Assembly (NCBI GenBank): GCA_934098515.1
Contig: CAKOOK010000022.1
Span: 1 to 7,957, forward strand
Source of the DNA: an uncultured Bacilli bacterium
GTDB taxonomy: Bacteria; Bacillota_I; Bacilli_A; RF39; UBA660
Direction of reading: 5' to 3'
Length of the DNA stretch: 7,957 nucleotides
The notes under the pieces were generated by a model. The model had not been told where the DNA came from, ran no database searches, and saw nothing but the letters and a program-made list of their open reading frames with translations. The position numbers were made by a program, and so were the translations under genes. Below, piece by piece: positions 5,406 through 7,957 of this stretch. Every line of letters starts with the position of its first letter. The first letter of the stretch is position 1.

Positions 5406-7532
5406 ATGAATGAAATAATAATAAATGAATTATCAGGCGAACTTAACATTAAAACAAAACAAATAGAAGCCGTCTTAAAACTATTAGAAGAAGGAGCAAC
5501 AATTCCATTTATTGCAAGATATCGTAAAGAAGCAACTGGTGCATTAGACGAAAACCAAATTCAAAAAATCGAAGAAAAATACAAATACTACTGCAACCTA
5601 ATGGAAAGAAAAAATACTGTAATCAAACTCATCGATGAAAAAGGTATGCTAACTCCGGAACTCAAAGAAAGCATTCTAGCTTGCACTAAACTAGTCGACG
5701 TAGAAGATATCTACTTACCTTACAAAGAAAAAAAGAAAACCAAAGGTAGTGAAGCAATTAAACTAGGACTAGAACCTCTAGCAAAAATGATTATGTCATT
5801 TCCAGAAAAAGGAAGCATGGATGACATTTGGGCAAAAGCACCAACCTCTAAAGAAGTTGCTATCGAAAACACAAAATATATTATAAGTGAATGGATAAGT
5901 GATAATGCATACTATCGTAAATTTATAAGATACAATATTCAAAACTACGGAGAAATAACAAGCACAATTAAGAAAAACGCTATAGACGAAAAGAAAACTT
6001 ATGAAATTTATTATGCCTTCAAAGAAAAAATTAAGCATGTAAAAAGCTACCAAGTTCTAGCAATGAATCGTGGTGAAAAAGAAGGCATTCTTAGTATAAA
6101 ATTAGATTATGACTTAGATTACATAACAAGTAAACTAGAAGAAAAAATAATAAAAAAGCCTTCGTCATTTGTCAAAGAATATGTAGTATTATCTTTAAAA
6201 GATGCTCTAAAAAGACTAATCCTACCATCTATTGAACGCGAAATAAGAGCAGAACTAACCGAAAGCGCCGATGATAACGCCATTGAAGTATTTAAATCAA
6301 ACCTAGAAAACCTACTTATGACTAGACCAATAACAGGATATCGTGTTCTCGGATTTGACCCAGCATTTAGAACAGGATGTAAACTAGCTTGTCTAGATGA
6401 AAGAGGTAATCTTTTACACATCGATGTAATCTATCCACACGAACCCAAAAATGACAAAGAAGGTGCACGAAAAAAAATACTTGAACTTATTAGTAAATAC
6501 AACCTTAACCTTATCGCTATTGGTAATGGTACTGCATCTAGAGAAAGCGAAGAATTTGTTGCTCAAACAATTAAAGATCTTCCAAATGTATACTACACAA
6601 TAGTAAGCGAAGCAGGAGCAAGTGTTTATTCAGCAAGTAAAGAAGCACAAAAAGAATTCCCAGACCTTGAAGTTCAAGAAAGAAGTGCCGTAAGTATCGG
6701 AAGACGTACTATCGACCCACTATCAGAATTAGTAAAAATAGATCCTAAAAGCATTGGAGTAGGTGAATATCAACACGACGTCAATTCTAAAAAACTAACC
6801 GAAGGATTAGATTTCACAGTAAGTAAAGTAGTAAATAATGTAGGTGTAAACATTAACACTGCATCTAGCTTTATTCTAAAATACATCTCTGGCCTAACAA
6901 CTGCTTCAATAAATAAAATTCAAAAATTTAAAGAATCAAAAGTCTTTACATCAAGAGATGAACTAAAAAAACTTACCAACGAAAAAACATACGAACAAGC
7001 AGTAGGTTTCTTAAGAATAAATAATGGCAAAAATCCGTTAGATAACACGGGCATCCATCCAGAAAGCTACGAATTAACAACTAAAATATTAAATAAACTA
7101 AATTTAAATATTAATGATATTAAAAGAGAAGAATTCAAAGAAACTTTAGAACAAGCTAATACAGAAGAACTAGCAAAAGAATTTGGTGAAAAATACACAA
7201 TTGAAGACATTATTAAAGAATTAAAAAATCCAGGCCTAGACCCAAGAGAAGATGCTCCAGAAGTAATACTAAGAAGTGATGTTCTAACGATTGACGACTT
7301 GAAAATCGGTATGGAATTAAAAGGAACAGTCAGAAATGTAGCTTCATTTGGCGCATTCGTTGATATTGGACTTCACGATGATGGCTTATTACACATCTCC
7401 AAAATGAGTAAAAACTTCGTTAAAAATCCATTAGATATCGTAAGTGTAGGTGATATAATTACAGTATATATTGACAACATAAACAAAGAAACAAACAAAG
7501 TTAATTTATCACTTATTAAAAAAACTAACTAA
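5406..7532 (+). CDS. tex: Tex, S1-domain RNA-binding transcription accessory protein
   Basis: Tex is a conserved cytoplasmic nucleic-acid-binding protein (B. subtilis YdcI, E. coli YhgF), related to eukaryotic Spt6 and linked to transcription and RNA handling. Its precise task is unsettled. At 708 residues it is complete, at the short end of the usual 710-780. The N-terminal helical Tex_N region includes ATIPFIARYRKEATGALDE, a family signature. An RNase H-like YqgF domain begins at VLGFDPAFRTG (314-324) and continues through IAIGNGTASRESEEF and VSEAGASVYSAS. The YQHDV motif and helix-hairpin-helix region begins near NNVGVNINTAS (477-487), and IHPESY follows. The C-terminal S1 domain starts near residue 635 (GMELKGTVRNVASFGAFVDIG) and ends at the stop. 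The ATG has AGGTGA 6 nt upstream. It is flanked by its own promoter and by the palindrome at 7546-7579, with tRNA-Gly next. All domains are intact. Confidence 0.97.
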   Translation: MNEIIINELSGELNIKTKQIEAVLKLLEEGATIPFIARYRKEATGALDENQIQKIEEKYKYYCNLMERKNTVIKLIDEKGMLTPELKESILACTKLVDVEDIYLPYKEKKKTKGSEAIKLGLEPLAKMIMSFPEKGSMDDIWAKAPTSKEVAIENTKYIISEWISDNAYYRKFIRYNIQNYGEITSTIKKNAIDEKKTYEIYYAFKEKIKHVKSYQVLAMNRGEKEGILSIKLDYDLDYITSKLEEKIIKKPSSFVKEYVVLSLKDALKRLILPSIEREIRAELTESADDNAIEVFKSNLENLLMTRPITGYRVLGFDPAFRTGCKLACLDERGNLLHIDVIYPHEPKNDKEGARKKILELISKYNLNLIAIGNGTASRESEEFVAQTIKDLPNVYYTIVSEAGASVYSASKEAQKEFPDLEVQERSAVSIGRRTIDPLSELVKIDPKSIGVGEYQHDVNSKKLTEGLDFTVSKVVNNVGVNINTASSFILKYISGLTTASINKIQKFKESKVFTSRDELKKLTNEKTYEQAVGFLRINNGKNPLDNTGIHPESYELTTKILNKLNLNINDIKREEFKETLEQANTEELAKEFGEKYTIEDIIKELKNPGLDPREDAPEVILRSDVLTIDDLKIGMELKGTVRNVASFGAFVDIGLHDDGLLHISKMSKNFVKNPLDIVSVGDIITVYIDNINKETNKVNLSLIKKTN

Positions 7533-7538
7533 AAACAC

Positions 7539-7566
7539 TTGAAAAAATGACAAGATATGGTATAAT
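7539..7566 (+). promoter_or_regulatory. Promoter of tRNA-Gly
   Basis: TTGAAA (7539-7544) and TATAAT (7561-7566) are 16 bp apart, and a TG at 7558-7559 makes an extended -10. It is the only promoter here with both a good -35 and an extended -10, in keeping with strong stable-RNA expression. Predicted start is near 7573, giving a leader of about 12 nt before the mature 5' end. Confidence 0.8.
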
Positions 7567-7579
7567 TTATCTTGTCATT
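7546..7579. repeat. Perfect 12-bp inverted repeat around the tRNA-Gly -10 box
   Basis: AATGACAAGATA (7546-7557) is exactly the reverse complement of TATCTTGTCATT (7568-7579). The 10-base loop TGGTATAATT holds the extended -10 box. In a transcript reading through from tex it would form a strong hairpin, but no T tract follows, so it is not a standard terminator. It could be a terminator relic merged with a promoter, a processing or 3'-end protective hairpin for tex mRNA, or an operator. The sequence alone cannot decide. Confidence 0.85.
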
Positions 7580-7584
7580 AAGTT

Positions 7585-7658
7585 GCAGGTGTAGTTTAAT
7601 GGTAGAACTTCAGCCTTCCAAGCTGACCACGTGAGTTCGATTCTCATCACCTGCTCCA
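7585..7658 (+). tRNA. tRNA-Gly, anticodon UCC
   Basis: This 74-nt tRNA has an encoded CCA end and reads mainly GGA and probably other GGN codons. The acceptor stem GCAGGTG (7585-7591) pairs with CACCTGC (7648-7654), T7655 is the discriminator and CCA is 7656-7658. The D stem is GTTT/GAAC around AATGGTA. The anticodon stem TCAGC/GCTGA holds the loop CTTCCAA with anticodon TCC at 7617-7619. The T arm GTGAG/CTCAT closes TTCGATT. All stems pair, with only G-T wobbles as exceptions. It is a single-gene unit with its own promoter and terminator. Confidence 0.97.
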
Positions 7659-7667
7659 TTTGAAATC

Positions 7668-7704
7668 AACTTACGGACTTAATTGTTCGTAAGTTTTTAT
7701 TTTA
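7668..7704 (+). terminator. Terminator after tRNA-Gly
   Basis: An 11-bp stem AACTTACGGAC (7668-7678) / GTTCGTAAGTT (7685-7695), with one G-T pair and loop TTAATT, is followed by a T-rich tail. It begins 9 nt after the encoded CCA, so the precursor has only a short 3' trailer plus hairpin. Confidence 0.92.
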
Positions 7705-7715
7705 TATAAAACTTT

Positions 7716-7747
7716 AAAGTTCTCTTTCTAGAAAGGAGGACTTTTTT
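7716..7747 (+). promoter_or_regulatory. Leader hairpin burying the ribosome-binding site of the last gene
   Basis: Bases 7716-7727 pair with 7733-7744 (12 bp, two G-T wobbles) around the loop CTAGA. The 3' arm contains the whole Shine-Dalgarno core GGAGG (7735-7739), and the hairpin ends in a run of Ts (7742-7747). It can therefore hide the ribosome-binding site, and it also has the shape of a short intrinsic terminator. A possible weak -10, TATAAA (7705-7710), upstream would start RNA near 7717, just in time to include the hairpin. The pairing is seen directly; a regulatory role is inference. Confidence 0.55.
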
Positions 7748-7748
7748 C

Positions 7749-7957
7749 ATGCTTGAATTTAAAGTAATTGAAAAACTGAAAACTAATAAAGATTTAACCG
7801 ACATCTTAAAAGACTTTAAATACAAGGTTAAATTAGGACAAATAAAAACTATATTGCACACCAATCTACAAGTAATAATACCTACTGAATACCAAATTAC
7901 ATATCCTACTACTCTTACAATACTTGAATACAAAGTTAATGAAATATCAAATAAGCC
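7749..7957 (+). CDS. Hypothetical protein, 5' part (runs off the window)
   Basis: I do not recognise this protein. The frame from the ATG at 7749 is open for 69 codons to the window edge. It is supported by the very good Shine-Dalgarno sequence AAAGGAGGA (7732-7740), 8 nt upstream, and by the position after the tRNA terminator. The visible part starts MLEFKVIEKLKTNKDL and is Lys-rich, with a likely helix over about residues 4-22 and then a Thr/Ile-rich, beta-like stretch (about 45-62). There is no signal peptide or membrane segment. The overlapping minus-strand frame at 7697-7933 lacks a comparable ribosome-binding site, and its 3' end would run through the leader region, so the plus-strand gene is preferred. 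Confidence 0.65.
   Translation, partial: MLEFKVIEKLKTNKDLTDILKDFKYKVKLGQIKTILHTNLQVIIPTEYQITYPTTLTILEYKVNEISNK

Noticed and set aside
6119..6421. Minus-strand open frames inside tex (also 5796-6053) and inside tuf, YitT and the membrane-protein genes.
   Set aside because: They lie opposite genes with strong family matches, lack ribosome-binding sites and have no recognisable domains; they are antisense shadows.
858..7532. Possible defence, phage or other novel multi-gene system.
   Set aside because: Besides tuf, tex and tRNA-Gly, the genes are conserved families on separate promoters in both orientations. No nuclease, toxin-antitoxin, reverse transcriptase, CRISPR repeat or transposase motif is visible.
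7697..7933. Minus-strand 78-codon open frame opposite the last gene.
   Set aside because: It runs through the structured leader into the tRNA terminator tail and lacks a good ribosome-binding site, while the plus strand has AAAGGAGGA and an ATG at 7749.

Overview
The window is AT-rich, densely packed DNA from a low-GC Gram-positive bacterium. The EF-Tu fragment ends in a C-terminus (GAGSVTEIIE) and carries a domain-1 loop that, from memory, look more like Mollicutes and neighbouring Bacilli than Bacillus itself. All 11 Trp residues in the intact genes are read from TGG, and every visible stop is TAA or TAG. A UGA-as-Trp Mycoplasma is therefore unlikely. An Acholeplasma-, Erysipelotrichia- or RF39-like member of the Bacilli with standard decoding fits best; this placement is inference.

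Layout, left to right: the 3' two-thirds of tuf (EF-Tu) with a strong UUCG-loop terminator; a YitT-family membrane protein; a small stand-alone AAA+ ATPase that resembles only the first ATPase module of ClpA/ClpB/ClpC; a convergent YtqA/YhcC-type radical SAM gene; a membrane-anchored protein of unknown function with a large, repeat-containing extracytoplasmic domain, transcribed divergently from the radical SAM gene; tex (S1-domain RNA-binding protein); tRNA-Gly(UCC) with its own promoter and terminator; and the first 69 codons of an unrecognised gene running off the right edge.

The genes do not form one obvious pathway. They are mostly housekeeping or conserved genes, each with its own promoter-like sequence. 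No mobile element, CRISPR array or defence system is visible, and no stretch longer than about 220 bases lacks a protein gene (the longest, 7533-7748, holds the tRNA).

The most notable feature is the regulatory architecture. Almost every gene is preceded by an extended -10 box (TGNTATAAT or close) only 16-22 nt upstream of its start codon, so predicted 5' leaders are about 10-16 nt. Terminators and the next promoter abut or overlap. The tRNA promoter's -10 box sits in the loop of a perfect 12-bp inverted repeat, and the last gene has a hairpin that buries its Shine-Dalgarno sequence.
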